In this document: positions 25,588 to 33,841 of the stretch, piece by piece
Layout of the letters: each line of letters begins with the position of its first letter
How positions within the stretch are numbered: the stretch's first letter is position 1
Program-made: the position numbers and the translations under genes
NCBI RefSeq assembly: GCF_001580535.1
Contig: NZ_LHZA01000152.1
Coordinates: 1 to 64,000 of the forward strand
Source of the DNA: Acetobacter cerevisiae
GTDB lineage: Bacteria; Pseudomonadota; Alphaproteobacteria; Acetobacterales; Acetobacteraceae
Reading direction: 5' to 3'
Length of the DNA: 64,000 nt
Notes under the pieces: model-generated
The model's database searches: none
What the model was told of the DNA's origin: nothing
What the model saw: only the letters and a program-made list of their open reading frames with translations

Positions 25588-27131
25588 TACGGCGTCCAAC
25601 GGTACACCCATTCTTCTGAAACCGGGCCACTATCCGCTGCCAGAACACAGCGGAGCTCCACAACCTTTTCATCACCGGGAACGAATTCAAAGGTTGTGCG
25701 CCAGCCATTGATATTCGGGTTTGGCTCGACCACCACGTTCCGGATCTTGCCACCAGAAGACTGCGGTTCCAGATGGAACTTCGTGTCCTTTGGCAGTCGT
25801 TCAAACGGCACACCCATGAAATCGATCGCAAAGAAGCGGGCGTTTTTATCATCCACCACCGCGCCAACGCGGGTGGCTCCTACGCGGGCCAGCGGTGTGG
25901 GGAAGGGGGCATCCCACCCCCAGTACATCCGGTAGGTAAAGCTGTATTCCTTCCCCGCTTCGAGCGGAGTCTTGGGCCGCCAGAAGGAAACAATGTTGTC
26001 ATTCACTTCATTCGGGGTCGGGATTTCCACCAGATCCACCCAGCCCTGACCCCAGTCCCCAATGGGTTCAATCCACAGGGACGGACGTTTTTCATAATTC
26101 AGGGCCAGATCTTCAAAATCATGGAAGTTTCGGCGGCGCTGCATCAGGCCGAAACCGCGCGGGGAATCATCTGAAAACGCCGAGAACTGCAAATCGAGCG
26201 GGTTACGCAGCGGGCGGAACAGTTCCTGCCCGGCCCCCGTCCACATCTGCAGCGCTTCACTATCATGCGCAGCCGGACGCCAGTCATCCACATGGGTGCG
26301 GTCATTGGCGTCGAAGTAGAACATGCCTGTCAACGGTGCGATGCCGGACTGGTCAATTTTGGTGCGCGGGTAAAGGGTGGACTGAACATCAAACACCGTC
26401 GCATCACCCGGGCGGATGGTAAAGCGGAAGGCCCCGGCAACGGAGGGGCTGTCCAGCAGGGCATGCACCACCACGGCCTTCACACCCGGCTGGGGTTTTT
26501 CCAGCCAGAAGGCGCGGAAGAGTGCAAACTCCTCCCCTTTGGGGTCACCAGTCCCGTCCGCAAAGCCGCGTGCGGAGAGGCCGTAGCTCTGCCCCTTGGC
26601 AACGGCACGGAAATAGGATGCGCCCAGAAAGACGCAGAATTCTTCCATCACGCCCGGCGTGTTGATGGGAGTGCGCAACCGCAGCCCCGCAAAGCCGAGA
26701 TTATCGTCCACCCTCAGAGACGGATCACCATAGGTGAAGAGGTCCGGGGAATAGGGAACGGCCTCAGACTTGCCGTCCGTAATTTCAAAAATATCGATCC
26801 GCGGGCGGTAGAGGAAACCACGTGGAAAAAACGCGACATCAAAAGCCAGATTGTCGTCATGCCACAGGGTTTTATCTTCCCGATAGGCAATGCTGCGGAA
26901 CTGGTCGAAATTGAGATTATCCAGCGCTTTGGGCAGAGTCTGAGACGGACCATGATACGGTGCACTGGCCAGACGCCGGGCAATCTGCCGGACCGTCATA
27001 TCGTCAAATGTACCCGTTGCCCCTTCAAGCCCTTCTGCTCTGGCCTTACGGGCAACGCCGCTGGCCAGAGTAGCGAGTGTCGCCCCCGCGCCAATCCGAA
27101 TTAAGTCTCGTCGCTGTACAGATGAAGACAC
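25587..27131 (-). CDS. opgG: periplasmic glucan biosynthesis protein, OpgG/OpgD family
   Basis: 514 residues from a GTG at 27131 (GGGAG upstream). The leader has VQRRDLIRIGAGATLATLASGVARKARA, a twin-arginine signal, so the protein is exported folded. Mature domain shows FDDMTVRQIARRLA, FFPRGFLYRPRIDIFEI, GFAGLRLRTPIN and EFCVFLGASYFRAV, the standard MdoG pattern, with an Ig-like C-terminal domain. It shapes or transfers the glucans made by OpgH. In E. coli the Tat-type member is OpgD while OpgG is Sec-exported, so this one resembles OpgD in export but occupies the opgG position. Confidence 0.9.
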   Translation of the reverse strand: MSSSVQRRDLIRIGAGATLATLASGVARKARAEGLEGATGTFDDMTVRQIARRLASAPYHGPSQTLPKALDNLNFDQFRSIAYREDKTLWHDDNLAFDVAFFPRGFLYRPRIDIFEITDGKSEAVPYSPDLFTYGDPSLRVDDNLGFAGLRLRTPINTPGVMEEFCVFLGASYFRAVAKGQSYGLSARGFADGTGDPKGEEFALFRAFWLEKPQPGVKAVVVHALLDSPSVAGAFRFTIRPGDATVFDVQSTLYPRTKIDQSGIAPLTGMFYFDANDRTHVDDWRPAAHDSEALQMWTGAGQELFRPLRNPLDLQFSAFSDDSPRGFGLMQRRRNFHDFEDLALNYEKRPSLWIEPIGDWGQGWVDLVEIPTPNEVNDNIVSFWRPKTPLEAGKEYSFTYRMYWGWDAPFPTPLARVGATRVGAVVDDKNARFFAIDFMGVPFERLPKDTKFHLEPQSSGGKIRNVVVEPNPNINGWRTTFEFVPGDEKVVELRCVLAADSGPVSEEWVYRWTP

Positions 27132-27184
27132 TCCAGACTCCCGAATTCCCTATAGAGTTAAGGGCTAAAAATTTCTTTAATGAC

Positions 27185-27210
27185 AAAATTGCCGTGCGAT
27201 ACGGCTTTTT
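27185..27210 (-). terminator. hairpin between the ModE-like gene and opgG
   Basis: GCCGT/ACGGC stem with 5-nt loop (27191-27205), flanked by AAAATT and TTTTT, just after the regulator stop on the minus strand. Short stem, so possibly a partial terminator before the opgG promoter. Confidence 0.55.
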
Positions 27211-27217
27211 AAGGGCA

Positions 27218-27568
27218 TTACCCCACTTGTGGTGTTAAGAGTTTTTCAAGTTTTGCCAGATTGGCTTCCGCAGCCTGTGCAGCCTCTTTTTCGATATCCC
27301 GATAGCAGCGGACCACGGCCTCGCCTTCGGCTGTCAGAAAAGCGCCTCCACCGCCGCCGGGGCGCGTAACCACCAGAGGCTCCCGGAACAGTTGGTTGAG
27401 GCTATCCACCAATAACCATGTCCGACGGTAGGACATGCCCATGGCGCGTCCTGCCGCAGAAATGGACCCTGTTTCTGCCAGTTGCTCAAGCAGGCGGATT
27501 TTCCCATGCCCAAGGGCGGGCTTTTTGTCCGCATCCACCCGCAAGGTCAGTCTTAGCCGCTCTGTCAT
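27218..27568 (-). CDS. ModE N-terminal-type winged-helix regulator (no ligand domain)
   Basis: 116 residues with a winged helix-turn-helix like the N-terminal domain of ModE: KIRLLEQLAETGSISAAGRAMGMSYRRTWLLVDSLN, then a glycine-rich wing (RPGGGGGAFLTAEGEAVV) and a helical tail. The C-terminal molybdate-binding TOBE/MOP domains are missing, so molybdate sensing is not supported. It lies 87 nt upstream of opgG on the same strand and could regulate it, though an intervening hairpin is present. Confidence 0.8.
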   Translation of the reverse strand: MTERLRLTLRVDADKKPALGHGKIRLLEQLAETGSISAAGRAMGMSYRRTWLLVDSLNQLFREPLVVTRPGGGGGAFLTAEGEAVVRCYRDIEKEAAQAAEANLAKLEKLLTPQVG

Positions 27569-27660
27569 TCGCCTGCCCGCGTTCGCGTTGTCATTTTATG
27601 CGTGATATCATGAAGCATCATGTCTCTTCTTACCAAGGGCCACGCCCCGGCGATGTTCTC

Positions 27661-28185
27661 ATGACATACTCCAACGCAGATACCATCTGGCGATCCATGA
27701 GGCCAGACGATCTTGCCGCCACCATTACACTGGCGGCGCGCATTCATCCCGATTACCCGGAAGATGACGATATTTTCAGAGAACGGCTGGCTTTAGCGCC
27801 GGAGGGCTGCTTTGTGCTGGCCAATGTGCTTGGGGTTCATGGCTATCTGATCAGCCACCCATGGGCGGGGCACCTCTCCCCACGCCTGAACTGCCTTCTG
27901 GGCAGCCTGCCAGCCCGGCCAGACAGTTGGTATCTGCATGATCTTGCGCTGGATGAAACGGTAAGGGGGCAGCGCAGGGCCAAAGACGCCATTGCACTGG
28001 CCGAAAAGGCCGCCCGCGCAGCACATCTGCCCGTGCTCAGCCTGACGGCAACCGGCCCGGCCCGCACCTTCTGGCTGCGGCAGGGCTTTATGCCGGAAGA
28101 GATTTCAGAGGCTGAAAAAGCTGTGCTGGCTTCGTACGATCCCGAAGCCAGCTTTCTCTCCCGGCCCGTATCAGGCCGGGAGTAG
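27661..28185 (+). CDS. GNAT-family N-acetyltransferase
   Basis: 174 residues from ATG 27661; in-frame ATGs at 27598 and 27610 are alternatives and none has a convincing SD. N-terminal IWRSMRPDDLAATITLAARIHPDY and the acetyl-CoA region around YLHDLALDETVRGQRRAKDAIALAEKAAR plus LSLTATGPARTFWLRQGF give a GNAT fold. Divergent from the ModE-like gene (starts overlap if the long form is used). Substrate unknown. Confidence 0.75.
   Translation: MTYSNADTIWRSMRPDDLAATITLAARIHPDYPEDDDIFRERLALAPEGCFVLANVLGVHGYLISHPWAGHLSPRLNCLLGSLPARPDSWYLHDLALDETVRGQRRAKDAIALAEKAARAAHLPVLSLTATGPARTFWLRQGFMPEEISEAEKAVLASYDPEASFLSRPVSGRE
28158..28182. terminator. hairpin shared by convergent GNAT gene and recA
   Basis: Perfect 9-bp stem CTCCCGGCC/GGCCGGGAG with 7-nt loop overlapping the last codons of the GNAT gene, 7 nt from the recA stop. 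There is no T run, so termination strength is uncertain. Confidence 0.45.
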
Positions 28186-28188
28186 GTC

Positions 28189-29217
28189 TTAGTCTTCTGT
28201 GTGGTGTTCGGGAGCCAGCATCATGGCTTCCGCCACAATCCCGGAATGCTCACGCACCTTGCGTTCAATCTCGGCGGCCATTTCCGGGTGGTCGCGCAGG
28301 AACTGCTTGGAGTTTTCACGCCCCTGACCAATCCGCTGGCTGTCGTAAGAGAACCATGCGCCGGATTTCTCCACCACACCGGCCTTCACGCCCAGATCGA
28401 TCAGCTCGCCGACCTTACTGATGCCTTCGCCGTACATGATGTCGAACTCAACCTGACGGAACGGCGGGGCCATCTTGTTCTTGACCACCTTCACGCGCGT
28501 TTGGTTGCCCACCACTTCATCCTTGTCCTTGATGGACCCGATGCGGCGGATATCAAGACGAACAGAAGCATAGAACTTCAGCGCGTTACCGCCGGTGGTC
28601 GTTTCGGGGTTCCCGAACATCACGCCGATCTTCAGACGGATCTGGTTGAGGAAGATCATCATGGTGTTGGAACGCGCAACGGAGCCGGTCAGCTTACGCA
28701 GCGCCTGGCTCATCAGGCGGGCATGCAGGCCGACATGGCTATCGCCCATATCGCCTTCCAGTTCCGCACGCGGCACCAGAGCGGCCACACTATCCACCAC
28801 CAGCACATCAATCGCGCCGGAGCGCACCAGTGTGTCAGCAATTTCCAGAGCCTGCTCACCCGCATCGGGCTGGCTGATCAGCAGGTTATCAATATCCACG
28901 CCCAGCTTCTTGGCGTAGCCGGGGTCCAGAGCATGCTCGGCGTCAATAAACGCGCAGGTGCCACCCCGCTTCTGGGCTTCTGCAATAGCATGCAGGGCCA
29001 GCGTGGTTTTACCGGAGCTTTCAGGCCCGTAAATTTCAACCACACGGCCACGCGGAAGGCCACCAATCCCCAGAGCAATATCCAGCCCCAGAGACCCGCT
29101 GGGAACCACATCCGCCTGTTCCTTCGGGCGCTGCCCCAGCCGCATGACAGAACCTTTCCCAAAAGCCCGTTCAATCTGCCCGAGCGCGCCTTCAAGAGCT
29201 TTTGCCTTATCCATCAT
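28189..29217 (-). CDS. recA: recombinase RecA
   Basis: Strand-exchange ATPase and SOS co-protease. 342 residues; Walker [27 protein letters not shown], the L2 loop region [25 protein letters not shown] and a short acidic C-terminus (EHHTED). ATG 29217 or the next codon 29214 can serve as start; GAAAGGTG lies upstream. It is convergent with the GNAT gene and has its own 225-nt upstream region after the GGT-like gene. No perfect alphaproteobacterial LexA box (GTTC-N7-GTTC) was found there. Confidence 0.97.
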   Translation of the reverse strand: MMDKAKALEGALGQIERAFGKGSVMRLGQRPKEQADVVPSGSLGLDIALGIGGLPRGRVVEIYGPESSGKTTLALHAIAEAQKRGGTCAFIDAEHALDPGYAKKLGVDIDNLLISQPDAGEQALEIADTLVRSGAIDVLVVDSVAALVPRAELEGDMGDSHVGLHARLMSQALRKLTGSVARSNTMMIFLNQIRLKIGVMFGNPETTTGGNALKFYASVRLDIRRIGSIKDKDEVVGNQTRVKVVKNKMAPPFRQVEFDIMYGEGISKVGELIDLGVKAGVVEKSGAWFSYDSQRIGQGRENSKQFLRDHPEMAAEIERKVREHSGIVAEAMMLAPEHHTED

Positions 29218-29365
29218 TCACCTTTCCTGTGGCCCTCGACTGAGGCCGGGAGTGCTACACTGTTCTAAGACGTGCCATAAAAGCCGCGCACCGGGCAATG
29301 ACCGGCATCAAGCCCCAGAGTCCGCTCAGGCACCTTAAGAATTTGATTTCTATTTGTTCTTATAG

Positions 29366-29380
29366 AAACAAAACAAGAAC
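29366..29380 (-). promoter_or_regulatory. imperfect LexA-box-like site upstream of recA
   Basis: Minus strand reads GTTC TTGTTTT GTTT, one mismatch from the alphaproteobacterial SOS consensus GTTC-N7-GTTC. It is 149-163 nt upstream of the recA start, inside the only AT-rich patch of the gap. Distance and mismatch keep confidence low. Confidence 0.3.
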
Positions 29381-29442
29381 GCTTCAAGCCGGAAACAGGC
29401 GGCCCAAAGCCGCCTTGCCTCCTGCCGCCAACGCGACAGACC

Positions 29443-30873
29443 TTATTTGGTATGGCCGGACGAGACCGCAAGGCCCGACCCACGCGGATCGGTCCAGCCG
29501 AAGCATTTTCCGGAATCTCCCGGCAGCCCCGCCGGGCAGGAGACGAAGTTGGCACGCCCCACACCCTGTGTGACTGTCGGGCGCTGGCCAGCCACAGCAG
29601 CCCGCAGCGCGACCGCAGCTGTGTCCGCCGCCACGTTCTGGCCGGAAGCCGTAGCTGCCGCCCGGAACTGCGTAGTACCCTGATGCGCAATAGCCGCCGT
29701 CAGCAACGGCAAAGGACGCCGAACCGGAGATGCCGCCAGCACAATGCCAGTGGAACCCGCTACGCGGCCGGTGCCGAAAAGATTGTTCATGGTCAGACCA
29801 CAACTCACCGTCTCACCCGTGCGATCCGTCACCACAAAGGAGGTGGAGGCGGGCAGGGGCGGCAGAGCAGACCCGGACGGCAGATGCCCGCTCTTCAGCA
29901 GAGCCTCCGCATCCGCAACGCTCACAGCGGCTCCCTTGCCGGACTGCCGGTTCCGCCAGCCAGAGACAACAGCTTCCCCGCGTGCACTGGCATGGCCATG
30001 GTCATCCATAGAGAGATAGGCCGCAGCCGTGCCCAGACCACCATCCGCCGGCGGCGGCAGGAAGCTGATATCCAGCCCACCCGAACGCACCGTGAGAGGC
30101 TGTTCCGCCACAGCCAGACTGCCGCGCATGTCTGCTGTTGTCAGACCAGCACCCGCTGCCTGAGACGCCTGCGTGAAGCTCTGCGCCAGTGAACCGTTAT
30201 AAAGATCGCCCACACCAGCAATACGCAGACGCTCCAGCGCACCCGCCAGACGGGGCTGCACCATCAGGTCATTCGCGGCCATGACGGTGCCATTACTATT
30301 GGCAAAAATGGCACGGGTTTTTTCGTCCGCCAGCAGGGGAGCCTGCACAGCGGCCAGATCGGACGCCAGAAGACCACCCACCGGCACACCATCGGTCGCC
30401 AGATTGCGGGCCGGGACGATGACATCAGCAAAATCGACACTGCCGTAGCGCAGCTGCATCAGATACAGGCCACGGGCCAGCATGGGCACCGCGGCAGGGC
30501 GGTCAGTCTGCGCATCGGTCTGGCCTGCATGCGGCAGGAAGAGGAAAGCCTGCCCCTGCGCATCACCCGGACGCCAGGCCAGACAGGCCCCGCCAGCCCC
30601 GAGAGACGCACGGGAGGGCAGGGTGACAGAGAGCGCCAGACCGAGAGCCGCAGCAGCATCTGCCGCGTTGCCACCCTGTGCCAGCACATCCCGCGCCACC
30701 AGAGCCGCCTGCGGTTCGTCCGCCACAACCTCACCCACAAACCCAGTTACGGCAGGTTGGGCAGGGCCATTATGCTCGCTGCCACAGGCAGTCAGTGAAC
30801 AGGCCATCAGCAGAGCTGCCATCCGGGCAGGACCTGAAAATAACGGCGCAAGCCGGGCTGAACAGGTCTTCAT
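29443..30873 (-). CDS. diverged gamma-glutamyltransferase-like lipoprotein
   Basis: 476 residues from ATG 30873, shorter than typical GGT (about 580). Signal peptide with lipobox LTAC/G at about residue 30 predicts a lipoprotein. GGT-fold landmarks are present: LAQGGNAADAAAALGLALSVTLP, SLGAGGACLAW, LTMNNLFGTG and GSTGIVLAA. However, the DGRETAP segment that holds the glutamate-binding Arg is replaced by FLFLPHAG. The Thr nucleophile position appears to be Ser (ASTSFVV), and the substrate Asp after the GI/LL motif is absent. Canonical GGT activity is therefore doubtful. It precedes recA on the same strand. Confidence 0.75.
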   Translation of the reverse strand: MKTCSARLAPLFSGPARMAALLMACSLTACGSEHNGPAQPAVTGFVGEVVADEPQAALVARDVLAQGGNAADAAAALGLALSVTLPSRASLGAGGACLAWRPGDAQGQAFLFLPHAGQTDAQTDRPAAVPMLARGLYLMQLRYGSVDFADVIVPARNLATDGVPVGGLLASDLAAVQAPLLADEKTRAIFANSNGTVMAANDLMVQPRLAGALERLRIAGVGDLYNGSLAQSFTQASQAAGAGLTTADMRGSLAVAEQPLTVRSGGLDISFLPPPADGGLGTAAAYLSMDDHGHASARGEAVVSGWRNRQSGKGAAVSVADAEALLKSGHLPSGSALPPLPASTSFVVTDRTGETVSCGLTMNNLFGTGRVAGSTGIVLAASPVRRPLPLLTAAIAHQGTTQFRAAATASGQNVAADTAAVALRAAVAGQRPTVTQGVGRANFVSCPAGLPGDSGKCFGWTDPRGSGLAVSSGHTK

Positions 30874-31028
30874 GAAATGCTCGGGCACGCCTTGATGTCT
30901 CCATTTCGCTGGTCTGCCCGCATACCGGGCGTCTGAATATCTACTCTGAATTACCGCTCTTCCGGGCAGGCAGCAACACGCGCACGCCATTTCCATCCCA
31001 ACGGTTCTGCTTTAGACATAAAGGCACG

Positions 31029-31805
31029 ATGAAAAAGCTGATAACCTTTTCTTTCAGGCGCGCCGCTCTGGCCGGAGCCGCAAGCCTCCTCCTGCTCTGC
31101 GGCGGGGCGGTCTCCGCTCATGCTGCGGACGGCAGTTTCAGCCCCGCACAACGGGCAGAAATTGTTGAAATCGTGCGCAATGCGCTGAAGACAGACCCTA
31201 CCATTCTGTCTGATGCCATCTCCTCCCTGCAGGCGCAGGCCTCCGCCAGAAAAGCGTCCTCCGCGCTGGAGACGGTGCGCCGGAACAAGGCGCAGTATGG
31301 AGAAAGCACGACGGACGTTGTGCTGGGCAATAAGAACGGCAAGCTGGAAGTGGTCGAGTTTTATGATCCCCGCTGCCAGTATTGCCGCAAGGTGCTGGGC
31401 GATGTGGACCACCTGATCGGGTCAGAACCCGACCTCCGGCTGGTTGAAAAGATCATCCCGGTTCTGGGGCCGAACAGCGTGATTGACGCGGAAGCCATTA
31501 TGGCCGCTGGCCTTCAGGGCAAATACATCCCGTTCCAGAAAGCGCTGATGACCGATTCCTCAGCACCGTCGCTGGATCGCATTCGTCGTCTTGCACAGAA
31601 TGTCGGGCTGGATGCTGACCGCCTGCTGAAAGACATGAAGAGCCCGGCTGTCACCACAGCACTGAGCAAGAATCTTGAGCTGGCAAAGGCCATTGATCTG
31701 GAAGGCACGCCGACCTTCATTATTGGCGACCGTGAAATTATTCCCGGCGCTGCGTCGGAGAGTGACCTGAAAGCAGCCCTCGACCGGCTGCGCAAAGCGC
31801 GCTGA
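31029..31805 (+). CDS. periplasmic DsbA-family thiol oxidoreductase
   Basis: 258 residues with a signal peptide (RRAALAGAASLLLLCGGAVSAHA). A helical N-terminal segment of about 70 residues (AEIVEIVRNALKTDP, ISSLQAQASARK) precedes a thioredoxin domain with active site FYDPRCQYCRKV (CQYC) and cis-Pro loop GTPTFIIG. The helical extension before the CxxC resembles the trimerising/dimerising stalk of ScsC- and Com1-type proteins that isomerise or oxidise disulphides. It is divergent from the GGT-like gene. Confidence 0.88.
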   Translation: MKKLITFSFRRAALAGAASLLLLCGGAVSAHAADGSFSPAQRAEIVEIVRNALKTDPTILSDAISSLQAQASARKASSALETVRRNKAQYGESTTDVVLGNKNGKLEVVEFYDPRCQYCRKVLGDVDHLIGSEPDLRLVEKIIPVLGPNSVIDAEAIMAAGLQGKYIPFQKALMTDSSAPSLDRIRRLAQNVGLDADRLLKDMKSPAVTTALSKNLELAKAIDLEGTPTFIIGDREIIPGAASESDLKAALDRLRKAR

Positions 31806-31813
31806 CCCCTCCG

Positions 31814-31846
31814 GCCCGTCCCCGGTTCATACAACCGGGGACGGGC
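31814..31846. terminator. bidirectional hairpin between dsbA-like gene and hemA
   Basis: Perfect 14-bp stem GCCCGTCCCCGGTT (31814-31827) with AACCGGGGACGGGC (31833-31846), 5-nt loop, between two convergent stops 57 nt apart. The T run is displaced (31858-31863). Confidence 0.7.
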
Positions 31847-31862
31847 TGAGAGATCCGTTTTT

Positions 31863-33125
31863 TCAGGCCGAGTCTTCGGTCTGGCGGGCAGGCATCACAC
31901 CTTCTTCCCGCAGCAGATGCGCCAGAGCGCGCACCATTTCATCCATCATCTCATCCGTATGGAACGGCCCGGGCGTAAGCCGCAGGCGCTCCGTGCCCTG
32001 CGGCACCGTGGGATAGTTGATGGGCGTGGCATACTGCCCATATTCCACCAGCAGGCGGCGGCTGATGCGCTTGCAACGCTCCGCATCCCCCACCGGAATG
32101 GGCACGATGTGGCTGGGCGTCATGGTGAACGGCACCCCGGCAGCCCGCAGGCGGGCGCGGAAGGTATTCACCCGCTCAAACATCTTCTCACGACGCCAGT
32201 TTTCAGCCCGCACCTTGCGCACGCTGGTCAGCGCAGCACCCACAACCGGCGGCGGCAGAGCCGTGGTGAAGATAAAGCCGGACGCCGTGGAGCGCAGGAA
32301 ATCAACAATCTCGGCAGTCGCCGTGATGTAGCCGCCATGCACGCCAAAGCCCTTGGCGAGCGTGCCTTCAATAATATCGACCTGATCGGCCACGCCATCG
32401 CGCTGCGAAATCCCGCCGCCTTCCTCACCATAGAGGCCGACCGCATGCACCTCATCCAGATAGGTCAGGGCGTTATATTTGCGGGCCAGCGCGCAGGTCC
32501 CGGCGATGTCGGAAATATCGCCGTCCATGGAATAGACGCTCTCAAACGCGATCAGCTTGGGCGCATCAACTGGAGCAGCGGCCAGTTTAGCCTCAAGGTC
32601 CGCCAGATCATTATGCTCGAAAATAACCGTCTGAGATCCACGCGCGCCCTTGATGCCTGCAATCATGGAGGCATGGTTCAGGCGGTCTGAAAAACAGATC
32701 CAGCCGGGCATGGAGGTCAGAATGGTCTGCAGGCTGGCCTGATTGGACACATACCCGGAGACGAACAGAAGCCCCGCTTCCTTACCGTGCAACGCAGCGA
32801 CTTCAGCTTCGAGCGCTGTATGCAGCGGGCTGGTTCCGGCAATGTTGCGGGTGCCACCGGCACCAGCCCCATGCTCGCGGATGGCGGCAATCGCGGCTTC
32901 CTGCACTTCCGGCACAACACCCATGCCCAGATAGTCATTGGTGGACCAGACAATCACTTCCCGGCCTTCCGGCAGGGCAGGCAGTTCTTCCTCATATAGA
33001 GGGAAACGGTCTGCAAGACGTGCCAGCGGGGTAAATGTGCGGTAACGCCCCTGCTGCCTGATATCATTCAACGCCGTGTGACAGTGCTCATAAAACGGAT
33101 GCCGGGCGTTTTTGATTGATCCCAC
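31863..33125 (-). CDS. hemA: 5-aminolevulinate synthase
   Basis: PLP enzyme that condenses glycine and succinyl-CoA, the first step of haem synthesis in alphaproteobacteria (Shemin pathway). 420 residues from a GTG at 33125 preceded by GAGGAGAG. Landmarks: [44 protein letters not shown], and the PLP Lys in [14 protein letters not shown]. Length and motif order are standard. Haem demand for cytochrome and quinohaemoprotein dehydrogenases is high in acetic acid bacteria. Confidence 0.96.
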   Translation of the reverse strand: MGSIKNARHPFYEHCHTALNDIRQQGRYRTFTPLARLADRFPLYEEELPALPEGREVIVWSTNDYLGMGVVPEVQEAAIAAIREHGAGAGGTRNIAGTSPLHTALEAEVAALHGKEAGLLFVSGYVSNQASLQTILTSMPGWICFSDRLNHASMIAGIKGARGSQTVIFEHNDLADLEAKLAAAPVDAPKLIAFESVYSMDGDISDIAGTCALARKYNALTYLDEVHAVGLYGEEGGGISQRDGVADQVDIIEGTLAKGFGVHGGYITATAEIVDFLRSTASGFIFTTALPPPVVGAALTSVRKVRAENWRREKMFERVNTFRARLRAAGVPFTMTPSHIVPIPVGDAERCKRISRRLLVEYGQYATPINYPTVPQGTERLRLTPGPFHTDEMMDEMVRALAHLLREEGVMPARQTEDSA

Positions 33126-33216
33126 GCTTCTACTCTCCTCGCGTCGTCAGAAACGGTCGGGGCTCGGCACAGGGCCCGTCGGCCGTCTGGCCGGTCTTCA
33201 CATAAACTTGTTAGAG

Positions 33217-33693
33217 TTACTTCACATACACTCTGATGACTGAGTTCGTCACGGTCGAATCCGGCATAGCGGCCATTTCCACCTGTGCCGGGGAGGCCCC
33301 ATCCTTGATGATAGCCTGTGTCACGGCCTGCCCATCGCCCTGCACAAGCTGCACAAGAGCCTGCTGATCTGTTGCAGAATCCGTACCCGGCGGCACCAGA
33401 CACTGCACCACAAACAGAATGTCAGGCTTGCTGGCCAGCGCCTTATGCACAATCTGCGCAACCGGCCCGCTCCACTCAGCCGGGGAGGTACCCGCCACAA
33501 GCTCAATCAACGGCGGCACCGGCGGCGGGCCGGGCGGCGGCGGTGGAATATACGGCACAGGCGGTTTGCCTGCCCCGGCATTGAAGGTTTTCTGGTCAAC
33601 CAGCTTGCATCCACTCAGGCACAGCGCAACACTGGCCACAAACGCCACCCGGAAAAACGGCCCCTTTTCTATAAAACGGGAAACAGACAGCAT
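33217..33693 (-). CDS. Pro-rich lipoprotein of unknown function
   Basis: 158 residues. Signal peptide ends in lipobox LSGC (Cys at about 29). It is followed by KLVDQKTFN, a Pro stretch (PYIPPPPPGPPPVPP) that probably spans the periplasm or peptidoglycan, and a compact C-terminal domain with LIELVAGTSPAEWSGPVAQIVHKALASKP and TVTNSVIRVYVK. No family recognised. It lies 91 nt upstream of hemA on the same strand; a functional link is not evident. Confidence 0.75.
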   Translation of the reverse strand: MLSVSRFIEKGPFFRVAFVASVALCLSGCKLVDQKTFNAGAGKPPVPYIPPPPPGPPPVPPLIELVAGTSPAEWSGPVAQIVHKALASKPDILFVVQCLVPPGTDSATDQQALVQLVQGDGQAVTQAIIKDGASPAQVEMAAMPDSTVTNSVIRVYVK

Positions 33694-33841
33694 AACGGGC
33701 AGATCTCCGGGTCAAACAGGATGAGGCGACTCTTGCCATCCTCTTTCGCGCTCCTTTACGGCAGACGCAAGGTTAAGCTCCGCGCGAGGCCCTCAAAACT
33801 TGCTCTCACCTCTGGCCACCTTTATTGAGCGGGGCACGAAG

